64,000 nt of DNA from Clostridiales bacterium (GCA_022009995.1 CP091734.1:1426001-1490000), one strand, 5' to 3'; shown: positions 30,414 through 42,592, counted from the first letter of the stretch. The notes: a model not told the origin generated them from the sequence alone. Translations and numbers: made by a program.

Positions 30414-30442
30414 ATAATATCAATATTATATTTTATTGTCAA
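30414..30442 (-). promoter_or_regulatory. Sigma-A promoter of infC-rpmI-rplT
   Basis: Minus-strand -35 TTGACA (30437-30442), 17-base spacer, -10 TATTAT (30414-30419). The leader to the infC start is roughly 140 bases and includes the attenuator hairpin. Confidence 0.82.
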
Positions 30443-30454
30443 GCAATTTTGAAC

Positions 30455-32550
30455 TTATTTATCCAAAATTTCCAGAAGTTTAAGGTCGATTTTGGTCTTG
30501 TCGCCCTCTTTCATAACCTTGATGACTTCCGCTTTTACTCTGTCGCCGATGTTCACGACGTCTTCAACCTTTTCGACGCGCTTGTCGGAAAGTTTCGAAA
30601 TGTGAATCATGCCGTCTTTGCCGGGAGCGATGTTGACGAATGCGCCGAATTGAAGGATACGTACGACGGGACCTTCAAACACGTCGCCGACCTCGGGATC
30701 TTTCGCGATTGCAAGGACGATTGCCTTTGCGCGTTCTGCGCGGTCGATGTCTTCGCAAGCGATAAATACCATTCCGTCGTCGCTGATGTCGATTTTGACG
30801 CCGGTTTCGTCGATGATCTTGTTGATGACTTTTCCGCCCGATCCGATGACGTCTTTAATCTTGTCGGGATCGATGTTGAAGCGGATAATCTTGGGCGCGT
30901 ATTTCGAAAGTTCTTTCTTAGGTTCAGCGATGCATTCCGCCATCTTGTTAAGGATGAAGAGCCTGCCCTGACGAGCCTGTTCCAAAGCGGTGCGAAGGAT
31001 TTCTTCGTTGATGCCCTTAATCTTGATATCCATCTGGATTGCGGTGATACCGTCTTTCGTGCCGGCAACCTTGAAGTCCATGTCGCCAAGGAAGTCTTCA
31101 AGTCCCTGAATATCGCTCATGATAGCGACTCTGCCGGTTTCGTCGTCCTTGATAAGTCCCATTGCGATACCTGCGACGGGAGCCTTAATAGGTACGCCTG
31201 CGTCTTCAAGAGCCATCGTGCTGCCGCATACGCTCGCCATAGAAGTCGAGCCGTTGCTGCTCAGAATGTCCGATACCGTACGGATTGCATACGGGAATTC
31301 GAGTTCGTCGGGAAGGACGGGTTCAAGCGCGCGTTCTGCAAGTGCGCCGTGTCCGATTTCGCGACGTCCGGGCGATTTTGCGGGTTTCGCTTCGCCGGTC
31401 GAATACGGGGGCATATTGTAGTGATGCATATATCTCTTGTAATTGTCGTCGTCAAGACCTTCGAGCTTCTGCACTTCGGAAATCGTGCCGAGCGTGCAAG
31501 TCGTCAAAGCCTGGGTTTGTCCGCGGGTGAATACCGCGCTGCCGTGAACTCTCGGCAAAATGCCGTGTTCGCACCAGATAGGACGAATTTCGGTGAGCGA
31601 ACGACCGTCGGGACGAATACCTTTGTCAAGGATTTTCGCGCGGACTTTGACTTTCTTCAAAGCGTAAAGCGCGTCGCCGACAGAACTTAAATCGTCGGGG
31701 AAATGTCTGCGAAGTGTTCAATCGCTTCTTTGTTAAGAGCGTCGTCGCGGGCTTCGCGTTCGGTACGGTCAAACGTATCGAGGACGTAATCCATCTTTTT
31801 GTCTGCCCACTCGAAAACAGCCGCCTTGACTTCGTCGCTGGGGAGATAAAGATGAACTTCCTGTTTTGCTTTTCCGCACGCTTCCTGAATACCTTCGATC
31901 CAGGTGATGATTTTCTTGATTTCTTCGTGGCCGAACAGGATTGCGTCAAGCATTTCTTTTTCGGAAATGATGTTTGCGCCCGCCTCGACCATCATGATTG
32001 CGTCTTTCGTGCCCGCAAGGCTCAGATGAAGTTTGCTCTTTTCGCGTTCCGCGGGCGTGGGGTTGATGATATATTTGCCGTCAACGTATCCGACGACGAC
32101 CGACGCCGTGGGGCCTGCGAAAGGAATGTCGGAAATGCTGAGCGCGATCGAGCTGCCAAGCATGCCGAATACCTCGGGCGGGATTTCTTTGTCAACCGAA
32201 AGCGCGGTTGCGACGACTGCGACGTCGTTCAAGCAGCCCTTCGGGAACAAGGGACGAATGGGACGGTCGATAAGACGCGACGTAAGAATCGCCTTATCGG
32301 AAGGTCTGCCTTCTCTCTTTTTGAAGCCGCCGGGGATTTTGCCCACTGCGAACATTTTTTCTTCGAAGTCAACGCCGAGAGGGAAAAAGTCGATTCCGTC
32401 ACGGGGTGTTTTTGCCATCGTAGCATTGGTAAGGACGACGGTTTCGCCGCATCTTATGAGACAACTGCCGTTTGCCTGACCGCAGTACGCGCCGATTTCA
32501 ACGGAGACTTCGCGTCCGCCGATTTCGGTTTTGAAAATTTTTCTTTCCAT
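30455..32550 (-). CDS. pnp: Polynucleotide phosphorylase
   Basis: Phosphorolytic 3'-5' exoribonuclease. It has two RNase PH domains (N: CGETVVLTNATMAKTPR; C: RPDGRSLTEIRPIWCE), then a KH domain (KIKDVIGSGGKVINKIIDETG) and an S1 domain (FGAFVNIAPGKDGMIHIS). About 697 residues with one frame break near 31690. It follows rpsO, the usual pairing. Confidence 0.95.
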
Positions 32551-32620
32551 ATACTCTGTCCTCCAAAGACTTCCGCAATTCCCGCAAGAAGTCCAAATTT
32601 ACGTTTTTAATGTTTTTTTT

Positions 32621-32652
32621 CAAAAAAAACGGGGCGCAAAAGCACGCCCCGA
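32621..32652 (-). terminator. Terminator after rpsO
   Basis: GGGGCG/CGCCCC stem (32645-32650 with 32631-32636), about eight-base loop, then T8 on the minus strand, right after the rpsO stop. It may be partly read through into pnp. Confidence 0.85.
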
Positions 32653-32657
32653 AAAAA

Positions 32658-32921
32658 TTACTTTCTGAGTTCCAACTTCTTAACGATAGCGCGGTATCTT
32701 TCGATGTCTTTGCTTTTAAGATAGTTGAGCATATTGCGACGTTGACCGACCATCATCAACAAACCTTTGCGGCTGTGGTGGTCTTTCTTGTGCGTCGCGA
32801 GATGCGCGGTGAGTTCGTTGATACGAGCGGTGAGAAGCGCGATTTGTACTTCGGGTGAACCGGTGTCGCCTTCCGACCTTGCGTTGTCCAAAATAATTTT
32901 TTGTTTGGTTTCCTTATCCAT
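32658..32921 (-). CDS. rpsO: 30S ribosomal protein uS15
   Basis: An 87-residue ribosomal protein with GDTGSPEVQIALLTARINEL and HKKDHHSRKGLLMMVGQRR, plus LDYL-type end NMLNYLKSKD. It starts at ATG 32921 after GGAGG; the upstream in-frame codons to 32963 are not used. Confidence 0.96.
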   Translation of the reverse strand: MDKETKQKIILDNARSEGDTGSPEVQIALLTARINELTAHLATHKKDHHSRKGLLMMVGQRRNMLNYLKSKDIERYRAIVKKLELRK

Positions 32922-33050
32922 TGTTTTGCCTCCTTCGGTGGATAAATAATTCGCCTTAGGCAAAGTATATCTGCGGAGATTTAGATAAACGTTGCGAAAG
33001 GTACGAGAAGAATATTATCATAAAAATAATTTTATGTAAACCGAAAACGC

Positions 33051-34466
33051 CTACTTTTTCCAAAATTTTTCGTGTCTTTCCCTTAAAGTTTCGGCGCGTT
33101 CGATATATCCTTTCACGTCTTTGACGTCGGCAAGACGTTCGATGCGGTTTTCTTCCCTGAAAAGCCGTTTTGAAATCGCGCCGGCGCCCGCCGCAAGGAT
33201 ATTGCAGTTTTCTTCCATAATATCGACGTTGTAAACGCACTCGGTACCGGGCTTTGCGTAGCCGCTGTTTTCAAGGTTTCCGGTGTTGTACTTCTGACGA
33301 TACATATAATACGGTTCGTAACCCGCGTCCGTCAGCGCGCTTACCGAATAATCGATCATTTTTTCGGCGTCTTTGAGATTAAGCGGTTCGTAATGCGATT
33401 CGGTCAGGACGCTACCGCGTTTCAGACTTAAATTGTGCACCGTGATGTTTTCGGGATTAAGGCTTATCGCCTTATCGACGGAATACTTGAAATCGTCAAA
33501 GTTTTCCCCGGGGAGCGTCGCGATTAAATCCATATTTACGATAAAATCGTAATTTTTCGCAAGGTCGTACGCCCTTAACGTGTCTTCGACGGTGTGTGCC
33601 CGTCCGATAAGTTTCAGCGTTTTGTCGTGGAAAGTCTGCGGATTTACGGAAATTCTCGTGACGGCGGTGTCCGCCATCATATCGAGGACTTCACTCGTTA
33701 GCGTGTCGGGACGTCCCGCCTCGACGGTAAACTCCTTTGCCTTGAAATCGCAAAGGTCGATAAGGCTTTTGAGCATTGGGACGGGAATCGACGTCGGCGT
33801 ACCTCCGCCGAAATACACAGCTCTGACCTTGAAATTGTTCTCGTTTATGACGTTTTTTATAATACTTATCTCGTTTTTCAGCGTTTCAACGTAACTTTCA
33901 AGATATTTTCTGAGTTGTTTCATCGAAACCGCAACAAAGCTGCAATAAGCGCATCGTGTCGGACAAAACGGGATATTCACAAACACGTCGACTTCGTCTT
34001 TTCCGATTTTCAGGAGCATTTCCTGATTTTTTACAATCCTTGCGACGTGCTCGGCTTTCTCGGGAGTTACGTCGAAAAACCCGGTAAACTCCCCTTTTGC
34101 GTCAATACCTTCCCTCAAAAGTTCAGCGTAAAGTTTCGTCGGGCGCACGCCGGTCAGACAGCCGTACGGCAGCCACTCGCCCGAATACTCTTTCAGCGTT
34201 TTGTAAATCGACCTTTTTCCGAAACGCCGCGCGAATTTTTTCTTGTTCAGCGTGTCGTTCGGCAAATCGTATTCCTCGACGGTGGTTTTTCCGCAAATCG
34301 TCGAGGTGATTTTAATTTTATCGTCCGTAATTTCGTCGCTGTAAAAATACTCGTCGAAGCCGTCGGTTTTTTCATACGAAAAATTGACGTACGCCTGATA
34401 CGCACGTACCATTTCCATAAGTTCGTTTTTATTGACCGAGTTTACAAAAACCGCAAGATTTTTCAT
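33051..34466 (-). CDS. hemZ: Coproporphyrinogen dehydrogenase HemZ
   Basis: A 471-residue radical SAM enzyme of the HemN/HemZ family. The cluster motif is CPTRCAYC (near residue 170), followed by VYFGGGTPTSI and EAGRPDTLT. The long N-terminal extension with GVRPTKLYAELLREG is typical of clostridial HemZ. Members oxidise coproporphyrinogen III, though clostridial HemZ may have another role. Intact. Confidence 0.92.
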   Translation of the reverse strand: MKNLAVFVNSVNKNELMEMVRAYQAYVNFSYEKTDGFDEYFYSDEITDDKIKITSTICGKTTVEEYDLPNDTLNKKKFARRFGKRSIYKTLKEYSGEWLPYGCLTGVRPTKLYAELLREGIDAKGEFTGFFDVTPEKAEHVARIVKNQEMLLKIGKDEVDVFVNIPFCPTRCAYCSFVAVSMKQLRKYLESYVETLKNEISIIKNVINENNFKVRAVYFGGGTPTSIPVPMLKSLIDLCDFKAKEFTVEAGRPDTLTSEVLDMMADTAVTRISVNPQTFHDKTLKLIGRAHTVEDTLRAYDLAKNYDFIVNMDLIATLPGENFDDFKYSVDKAISLNPENITVHNLSLKRGSVLTESHYEPLNLKDAEKMIDYSVSALTDAGYEPYYMYRQKYNTGNLENSGYAKPGTECVYNVDIMEENCNILAAGAGAISKRLFREENRIERLADVKDVKGYIERAETLRERHEKFWKK

Positions 34467-35094
34467 TTATTCTTCCAAAAAAATAGGGTTATTCTTCTTT
34501 TCGTAATTCAAAGTTGTGAAATCACCGTGTCCGGGATATACGTCGTAATCTTTGCTGATTTCAAAAAGTTTCCTGACGCTTTTCAACAATTCTTCAAAAT
34601 CGCCGCCGTAAAAATCGGTGCGGCCGTAACTTAATTTGAACAGCGTGTCACCCGTAAACATTGCGTTTGCCGCGTCGACGATATACGTCATTCCGCCCGC
34701 GGTATGCCCTGCCGTTTCGATTGCTTTTATTTCAACGTCGGCAAGCGTGAAAACCTCGCCGTCTTTAAGTCTTACGTCGGCGGAAGTATAAGGAAAGTCG
34801 TAAATCCCCATCGCAAGCGCAAGGTTCGACTTATTCGACAGCATTTTGTCGTCGTTTGCCCCTATGTACGCTTTCACGCCCTGTTCCTTAAAATATTTCA
34901 AAAGTTCGGTATGGTCGAAGTGTCCGTGCGTGACGATTAAGCCGTCGATTGACAGCCCGTTTGCTTTCACGTATTCTTCAATGGGCGCGGGATTGCCCGT
35001 CGGATCGACGATAAAACACTTGTTGCCGTTACTCACGACGTAAGTGTTCGTTTGCAATTCGCCCTGAATAAACCTTTATAACGCAGCTACTCAT
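34467..35094 (-). CDS. Metallo-beta-lactamase fold hydrolase (glyoxalase II-like)
   Basis: A YqgX-type hydrolase of about 208 residues. The zinc motif THGHFDHTE, the second ligand region TAGHTAGGMTY, FTGDTLF and the final PGHGDFTTLNYEK are in the right order. A frame break near 35060 cuts off the first residues; ATG 35094 overlaps the dtd end. Substrate unknown; a thioester such as S-lactoylglutathione analogue is the family guess. Confidence 0.87.
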
Positions 35095-35533
35095 TTTCTT
35101 TCTCCACGATAAGCGTGACGGGGCCGTCGTTTTCAAGCGAAATCTGCATATATGCCCCGAACTCGCCCGTCACAAGGTTTTCGAAAATATCCGAAAACTT
35201 TTTGACGGTAAGGTCGTATAATGGCTTGCTGATTTCGGGGCGCGCCGATTTATCGAAAGACGGTCGCCTGCCTTTTCTCGTGTCGGCGTAAAGCGTGAAG
35301 TTGGAAACGACCATAACGTTTCCTTTTACGTCAAGCACGGAAAGGTTCAGTTTTCCGTTTTCGTCCTCGAAAATCCTCAGGTTTGCGATTTTTTCCACGC
35401 AATAATCGACGGTCTTCTCGTCGTCGCCGTCCGAAAACGCGCAAAGGACGAGCAATCCTTTTCCGATTTGCCCGCCGCTTTTTCCGTTAATTACTATGCT
35501 TGCGCGGTTTACCCGCTGAATAATACATCTCAT
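35087..35533 (-). CDS. dtd: D-aminoacyl-tRNA deacylase
   Basis: A 148-residue DTD that frees tRNA from D-amino acids. The N-terminal MRCIIQRVNRASIVI, the catalytic VSNFTLYADTRKGRRPSF and the C-terminal TGEFGAYMQISLENDGPVT are diagnostic (the Gly-Pro-type motif is present as NDGPVT). Intact; two bases after rel. Confidence 0.96.
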   Translation of the reverse strand: MRCIIQRVNRASIVINGKSGGQIGKGLLVLCAFSDGDDEKTVDYCVEKIANLRIFEDENGKLNLSVLDVKGNVMVVSNFTLYADTRKGRRPSFDKSARPEISKPLYDLTVKKFSDIFENLVTGEFGAYMQISLENDGPVTLIVEKENE

Positions 35534-35534
35534 T

Positions 35535-37675
35535 TTATCTGTGTACGTCGATGACTTCCGGTAAAGTTTTCAGTTTTTTGATGACGTCTTCGACCTGATC
35601 CGTGCTTTTGACTTCCAGCATAACGGTGATTTCCGCGGTGCCGTTGTCGTTGTCCGAGCGCGCAAACGCGCCCGTTATCGATATTTTCATATTGGAAATA
35701 ATCGTCGTGACTGCCGCAAGAATACCGCCCTTGTTTCGCAATAAATTTTCAGCGAGGCAAGGAAGTTCTGACTGATTACGTCGTCCCATTTTGCCTCGAT
35801 AAGCCTTTCGGGCTCCATATTTTTGACGTTGGGACAATCGACGCAGTGCACCGAAACGCCGCGCCCGCGCGACACGTATCCGACGATTTTATCGCCCGGC
35901 ACGGGATTGCAACAGTGCGAAAGCCTGACCAGAAAGTCGTCGTAGCCCCTGATAAGGACGCCGTTTCCAGACGAACTTTTTCCCGTCGTCGAGGTGGTTT
36001 TGATTTCCGCAACCGGGTTTTTCGACAGCAAATCGCGCTTGAAGTAGTCGATAAGTTTGACGATAATCTGGTTTGTCGTAAGGCCTCCGAAGCCGACCGA
36101 AGCGTACAAATCGTCAATCGACGACAGCGTGTAGCGGTTCATAATATAATTGAGCCCCGCCGTGCTTAAAAGTTCCGAAAGATTATATCCGCGGCGTTTT
36201 GCCTCGCGTTCAAGCATATCTTTGCCGCGTTTGATATTTTCTTCCTTCATTTCCTTTTTGAAGTATTGACGGATTTTCGTGCGCGCCGATGCGGTTTTTA
36301 CGAATTTAATCCAGTCGCGGCTCGGACCTTTGCCGGAATTCGTCGTGAGAATTTCAACGATGTCGCCGGTGTTGAGCACGGTGTTGAGCGGCACGATTTT
36401 TCCGTTGACTTTCGCGCCGATACACTTGTTTCCGACCGCGCTGTGGATTGCGTAGGCAAAGTCGACGGTCGTGCTGCCGACAGGCAGATTCAGCACCTTT
36501 CCTTTCGGCGTGAAAACGTAAACTTCGTCGGTGAAAACGTTGCCTTCGATATTTTCCAGAAATTCGTGGCTGTCCGACGATTCGCGCTGGGTGTCCATAA
36601 CTTCGCGAAGCCAGTTGATCTGGTCGTCGATTTTGGTCGCGCCGGTTTTTCCTTCCTTATATTTCCAGTGCGCCGCGATGCCGTATTCCGCGATGCGGTG
36701 CATTTCGTACGTGCGGATCTGAATTTCGAAAGTTTCCTTAAACTTCGTGATAACCGTCGTGTGCAGCGACTGATATCCGTTGGGTTTCGGCATTGCGATA
36801 TAGTCCTTGAAACGCCCCGGGAGCGGCATCCACATCGTGTGAATCGCGCCAAGCACCGTATAGCAATCCTGAACCTCGTTGACGATGACGCGGACTGCGG
36901 ATATGTCGTAAATCTGCTCGATATTCTTCCCTTGTTTCAGCATTTTTTTGTAAATGCCGTAAAGGTGTTTTTGCCTGCCGTTGACCTCGCCCTCGATGCC
37001 GAGTTCCTGAAGTTTCGCTTTCAGCTCGTCGCAAATTTTCTCGATAAACTGCTGGCGTTCTTTGGATTTCGTCTTTATAAACTCGACTAGTTCGTAATAA
37101 TCGTCGGGATAAAGATAACGCATCGCAAGGTCTTCCAGCTCGCACTTGACAAAACTTAAACCAAGTCGTCCGGCAAGCGGCGCGTAAATTTTCAGCGACT
37201 GCGTTGCGATTTTGATTTGTTTTTCGGGTTTCAGCGCGTCGAGAGTACGCATATTGTGCAAACGGTCGGCAAGTTTAATTATGATGACGCGGTAATCTTT
37301 CGCCATCGCAAAAAACATTTTCCTAAGGTTTTCCGCCTGCTCGTCTTCCGCCGACACGAATTTGATTTTGTCAAGTTTCGTGACGCCTTCCACAAGTTCC
37401 AGCACTTCTTTGCCAAACTTTTGTTCAAGTTCGTCAGAAGTTACGGGCGTATCTTCCAGGACGTCGTGCAAAAACGCCGCGACGAGCGTCGATACGTCGT
37501 CGAAGCCCAGATCGACAAGGATATTCACAACGGCGCAGGGATGAATAAAGTACGGTTCGCCCGTTTGTCTTTTTTGTCCTTCGTGCGCCGCTGCCGAAAA
37601 ATCGTACGCCGCCTTCAATTCCTGAAATTCGGCTTCCGAGAAATTCTTTTTAAGTTTTTGCAACAGTTCGTCCAT
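35535..37675 (-). CDS. relA: Bifunctional (p)ppGpp synthetase/hydrolase RelA/SpoT
   Basis: A long RSH enzyme of about 713 residues. The HD hydrolase domain (PYFIHPCAVVNIL, FLHDVLEDTPV) is complete, so hydrolysis is expected. The synthetase domain has DYIAMPKPNGYQSLHTTV and EIQIRT; then TGS (DEVYVFTPKGKV) and, after a frame break near 35760, the ACT domain with MKISITGAFARSDN. It is followed by dtd, the usual order. Confidence 0.94.
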
Positions 37676-37697
37676 AATACAATTTTTATCTTAATTT

Positions 37698-40005
37698 TTA
37701 ATATTTTTCAAGAAAATTATAAATTTTCGAGTTTTCAAGGTTGACTTTTGTTTTTTCGTCAAAAACAAATCCGCCATTTTCCGCGTTTTTTATCACGCCC
37801 AGTTCATACATTATGTAAAACGTCGAAAGCGCCTTGAACGGGCTGACGATTTTGTTGTCGTACAACTTGTATTTAAGCGTCGGTAAACTTGTCGCGTTAA
37901 AAAGATTTAAGCGTTTCAGCGTTTTATACACGTCGCGGTATTCGTCAATCGAACGACACCTGAACCGTCTAATTTCGTCGCCGAAAGGCGCTTCTCCCAA
38001 CACCTTTATTTTCGCTTTCGACGCGCCGTTTACGTACGACAAATACTCGTCCGTGGGTTTATCCAGAAACACGATTTCGTTGTAATAAGAAAAATCGAAC
38101 TTCTCGTCGGGCGACAAAACGACGGTGTTATACGGGTTCAGCGAAAACGCCCCGCCCGAAGCCGTAAGGTAAAACCCTTTCTTCGTATTAACAAAATTAT
38201 AATACGAATCATAAGTAAATGCAATATATAACGTCCCGAAAATTTCGTTGCCGCGCGACGTATTATATGCGGGTTTTCGGGTTTTTTCCGCAAGAAAACT
38301 TTCAAGGTGCAGATATTCGATTGCGGATATTTCCGGTTTTTCCTTTTCAACGCTTTCGACGCTGTGGCTTTTCACAACCGCCTGCGTGTAAACTTTTGAG
38401 CGGAAAGTTTTGTTTTCAAGCGACAAAATATAGTTCAATCCGTTTTTGAACTCTTTGAAGTTTTTCATCGCCGAAAACGCCACGACTTCAACGTCTTTTT
38501 TCGGGTTTGCTTTCAGATGTTCGGTGTTCCCTATTTCCGAAAAGTCGTATTTTTGGTTTCTCGCAAGAAACAGCGGCTCGGGATTCATAAAGCCGAACGG
38601 CTCCAACCTTCTGACGTCGGTGACAGTAGCGAAATCAATGCTTTCGTCATATTCAAGGTCATACAAAACTTCGGGCAAAAAACACGAAATATCATAAGTT
38701 TTTTTGACGTATTCGTTAATTTTTGACGTAAAAATGTCAAAGCCGTCTTCCGTCACCGACACGCCCGCCGCTGCCGAATGACCGCCGAAACCGACGACGT
38801 AGTCCTTCACACAGGACAAGCAATCGAAAATATTAATCTTTGAAATGCTTCTTGCGCTGCCTTTCAAAAGCCCGTCTTCCGTAAACGTGAAAAGCATAAC
38901 GGGACGGTTGAAAACTTCGGCAAGTTTCGACGCGGCAATGCCCAGAACGCCGATATTCCACGACTTGTCGTACATTGCGATGACGCGATTTTCGACAAGA
39001 TCGTAAGACTTCAACTTTTGCATAATGTCCGCGACGACCTTTTCGCACAGAATCTGTCGCTCCTTGTTGACTTCGTCCAGTGTTTCCAGAATTTTGTCAA
39101 CGACTTTTTCGTCGTCCGACGTGAATAACGACACGACCGGCGTTGCGTCACGAAGTCTTCCCAGCGCGTTAATTCGCGGGGCGACTTTGAACATAATATC
39201 CTGGGACGTAATGGTTTCCTTTTTAAGGCACGCGGAAATACGTCTTGCGTACAAAACTCTGCCCGCGTTCATCTGGTCAAGCCCGAGTTTTGCGATTATG
39301 CGGTTTTCACCGACAAGCGGCACGATGTCCGCAATCGTTCCGAGCGCGGCGATTCCGACGTATTTCAACGCTTCGTCAAGCCCTGCAATCGCCTGTATAA
39401 GCTTGAACACGACGCCCGCGCCGCAGTAATCCGAAAAAGATTTTCTGTCGACTTTCGGATTCAGCACGATGCCGTCGGGGATAAGTTCCGGAATCGGTTC
39501 GTGATGGTCGGTAACAACGACGTCGATACCCATGTCCTTTATGCACTTCACTTCGTTTTTTGACGTTATGCCGCAGTCGACGGTGATAACAAGGTCGATA
39601 CCTTCGTTTTTCGTCAGGTCTTCGACAACGATGTCGTGCAAGCCGTAGCCGTCGGAATGGCGGTTGGGGACGTAATACGAAACCTTGTCGATTTTATCCT
39701 TTAAGAAGGTGTACAAAATCGAGATTGAGGTAAGCCCGTCGCAGTCGTAGTCGCCGTAAATAAGCACGCTTTCGTTAAGTGAAATCGCCTTGTTTATGCG
39801 TTCGACGGCGGCGTTCATTCCGTACAGTTCAAACGGGTTTATGAAGTCGGATTTGTCGGGACTCAAACTTTTCGGCGGCTTCGACCGTGTTCACGCCGCG
39901 CGACGACAAAAGCCTTGCAACGGGTTTACTTATGCAAAGTTTTTTTGAAAGTTCGTCCGAAAGCGCGTCCGCATATTCTTGTCTTTTAAGATATTTTACC
40001 GCCAT
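37698..40005 (-). CDS. recJ: Single-stranded-DNA exonuclease RecJ
   Basis: A 5'-3' exonuclease of the DHH family. Motifs YGDYDCDGLTS, VITVDCGI, VVVTDHHEP and the DHHA1 element GFGGHSAAAGVS are present. ATG 40005 is reached through a frame break near 39870 that restores the N-terminus (MAVKYLKRQEYADALSDEL). The C-terminal 250 residues are poorly conserved. About 768 residues. Confidence 0.92.
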
Positions 40006-40023
40006 TTTTTCGTAAAAATGTAT

Positions 40024-40046
40024 AAAAAAACCCTCTGAACGAGGGC
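40024..40046 (-). terminator. Terminator after secF
   Basis: GCCCTC-gttca-GAGGG hairpin followed by T7 on the minus strand, nine bases after the secF stop and just upstream of recJ. Confidence 0.85.
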
Positions 40047-40054
40047 TTTTTCAA

Positions 40055-41030
40055 TTATTTCATTGCTTTGTATTTTGCATACTGTTTTGCGCGATACTTC
40101 AAAATACCGTTCTGCATTGCAGCCCACAACGGCGCCGCAAGGAACATCGACGAGTACGTACCTGCAAGCAAACCGAACAAAATCGGAAGCGTGAAGTGGC
40201 GCATCGAAACAACGCCGAGAGCCGTAAGCATAATGACCATAATAAGCGTCGTAAGCGACGTGAACACCGTACGGTTGAAAGTCATTGCGACCGCTTCGTC
40301 CGCAACGTCGTTGTAGATGATTTTGTTTTTGTCAAACAACTTTTTGCGTTCGCGCACGCGGTCGAAAAACGATAATCGTGTTGTTGATCGAATACGCAAC
40401 GACGGTGATAACCGCGGCGATGAAACTGCTGTTTATGGGTATGCGGCAGATAACCGTAAGGCATACCATAATAAACACGTCGTGCAACAGCGCAAGGACA
40501 GCCGCAACGCCCGAGAGCCACTCGAACCTGATAATGATATAAACAAGAATCAGGATAAGAGCGATGCCGACCGACAAGAAGGCTTTTTTGACAAGGTCTG
40601 CGCTTGCGGTCGAACTTCTGTTGGTGTAGTCGACCTTCACGCCGAACTTGCTTTCAAGCGCGGCTTTTGCAGAGTCGTTGATTTCCTTCATTTTGGTTGC
40701 GTCGGAGTTGACGTTTTTGTACTGCACGCGGATACCGTTTTGTCCGCCCGTGGTAACGCCCTGGATATAATCGACGTTATTAATGCCCTTTTCTTTCAGG
40801 ATTTCAAGGACTTCGTGTTCGTTCTTGGTGTTGTCTTCGATCATAACGGTCATTTCCGTACCGCCGGTGAAGTCGATACCGAGACCGAAGCCCGTTGCCG
40901 CGTCGGTTTTCGCGCCGGTCACCGCAAACACGATGACGAACACGCAAATGATAAGCGCGGGAGCGATGCACCAGAACGGAAGTTTTTTGGAAATTTTCAA
41001 ATCAAGGAGTTTTTGTTGTAATTTATTCAT
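40055..41030 (-). CDS. secF: Protein translocase subunit SecF
   Basis: Membrane protein that assists Sec export using the proton/sodium gradient. It has the first helix, the periplasmic-type domain with GLGIDFTGGTEM, and five further helices with SINNTIIVFDR split by a frame break near 40370 and MTFNRTVFTSLTTL. It overlaps the secD stop by one base. Confidence 0.93.
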
Positions 41031-42416
41031 TATGCTGCCTCCTTGTCGCTTCTTTTAAGCATATAGAGTTTGGGATTATTCATATTATCGAACGCGCCCA
41101 AAAGACTTATGTTGAGCCTTGTTACAAGCAACGCCGTGAACATCGAAACGAGAATCGAAATGAACAACGTGACCGCAAATCCGACGATGGAAGTGCCGCC
41201 GAAAATCCACATTACGATTGCGCCGATAAGCGTCGTGACGTTACTGTCGATAACCGCAACCGCAGCCCTTCTGAAACCGCGGGAGATAGGACCGCCCTGG
41301 CTTGTAATCTTGCCGTCGCTGCCGCGCTGGGGTTTCAGGAACAAATTGTCGCTGCCGAGAAGTCCCGACCTGTATTCGTCCTTGATACGTTCAAAGATAA
41401 TAATGTTCGCGTCGACCGCCATACCGATACCGATGATGATACCCGCAATACCCGGGAGCGTGAGTTGTACCCACGGAAGAATCGAGCACAGGAACAATAC
41501 GAGTTCAATGTAGGCAAGAAGCGCCATGTCCGCCATAAGACCGAACATTCCGTAAAGCGCGACCATGAAAATCATAACGAGAACAATACCTACGATACCC
41601 GCAATAAGGCTTGAACGGATTGCCGTCGTGCCAAGCGTCGGGCTGACGATGTTTGTCTCACGGACGGTCATATCGACGCCGAACGTACCTGCCTGCAAAC
41701 GAGTCGCCATGTTGTACGCTTCTTCGTAAGTGTAGCCGCCGGTCGTGGAATTGCCGCCCTGTTTGATGACGGCTTGTCCGTTTGAAATTTCGGAACTGAC
41801 GGAAACAGTCATAAGTTTCGCCGTTGATGTAAATGTCAAGGGCTTTACCGACATTTTCCTTTGTTGCGGCTGCAAACGCCTTCGTGCCTTCCGCATTGAA
41901 TTGCAACGAAATGACGTAAGTGCCGTTGTTCTTTTCGGTATCGGCTGCAACGCCAACGTTTTTCAAGTGCTTGCTGCCTACGATATAAACGGTTTTTTCG
42001 TCGTCTTTTTTCGTGATTTTCAGCGACGCGGGACGACCGATAAGGTCGAATACGCGCTCGGGATCGTCGACGTCGGGAATTTCAACGGTGATCGTGGGGT
42101 TGCCCGTCGTGTTGTAAGTTACTACGGATTCGGTATAACCTTTTGACGTGAGCAGGTCTTCCATACTTGCTTTGACGCCGTCAAGACGGGTTTTCAATTC
42201 GTCCGTGGTGAGAGTTTCTCCGTCGGGTGCTTTCACGTCGAATACGGCAGAAACGCCGCCCGCAAGGTCAAGTCCGAGTTTTATTGAACGCGCATAGCCG
42301 GTGTAATCGTACATCGATTTGCCGATGGGGAACGTGGGCACGAATGCAAACACCATTCCGAGGACCAACAAAATGCACGCAATAGTAAAAATCGCAATTG
42401 ATTTTTTCTTATTCAA
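41030..42416 (-). CDS. secD: Protein translocase subunit SecD
   Basis: Partner of SecF. It has the first helix, IKLGLDLAGGVSAVF, the P1 domain, then LPGIAGIIIGIGMAVDANIIIFERIKDE-type residues in the helical part. One frame break near 41820. The start is TTG 42416: AGGAGG ends nine bases before it, while the ATG-opened frame at 42452 would place that ribosome site inside the gene. About 460 residues. Confidence 0.93.
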
Positions 42417-42454
42417 AGGTCGTGGCCTCCTAAAATAATAAAAGTTACTCAAAT

Positions 42455-42483
42455 ATTATATAATTAAATACTCAATCCGTCAA
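42455..42483 (-). promoter_or_regulatory. Sigma-A promoter of secDF
   Basis: Minus-strand -35 TTGACG (42478-42483), 17-base spacer, -10 TATAAT (42455-42460). The left end of the integrated element starts only about 20 bases upstream of the -35 box, so the promoter was spared. Confidence 0.82.
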
Positions 42484-42503
42484 ACGAATACAAAAGATAA
42501 ATG

Positions 42504-42526
42504 AAATTAAGCCGAATATATAAAGT
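42504..42526 (+). repeat. Left direct repeat (attL candidate) of the prophage
   Basis: AAATTAAGCCGAATAT at 42504-42519 is identical to 55705-55720, and both continue as (A)TAAAGT, the left copy having one extra A. The copies are 13.2 kb apart and coincide with the two changes in gene direction. Confidence 0.7.
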
Positions 42527-42535
42527 TTTACTCTT

Positions 42536-42575
42536 GTATCGAAAGTTGAAATATCGACTTCGGTACATTTTTTTT
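42536..42575 (+). terminator. Terminator at the left end of the prophage
   Basis: An imperfect stem (42536-42546 with 42557-42566, one bulge and one G-U) followed by T8. In the circular form it would follow the transposase and the 36-bp palindrome, closing the transcript before the SprT-like gene. Confidence 0.6.
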
Positions 42576-42592
42576 ATAAAGGACAGCGAAAA

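Noticed and set aside
42416..42452. secD start at the ATG 42452
   Set aside because: The only good ribosome site lies after that ATG, and the protein from TTG 42416 matches the family start.
42504..42526. The direct repeat as a chromosomal dif site
   Set aside because: It does not resemble the Firmicutes dif consensus closely; Xer use stays only a possibility.
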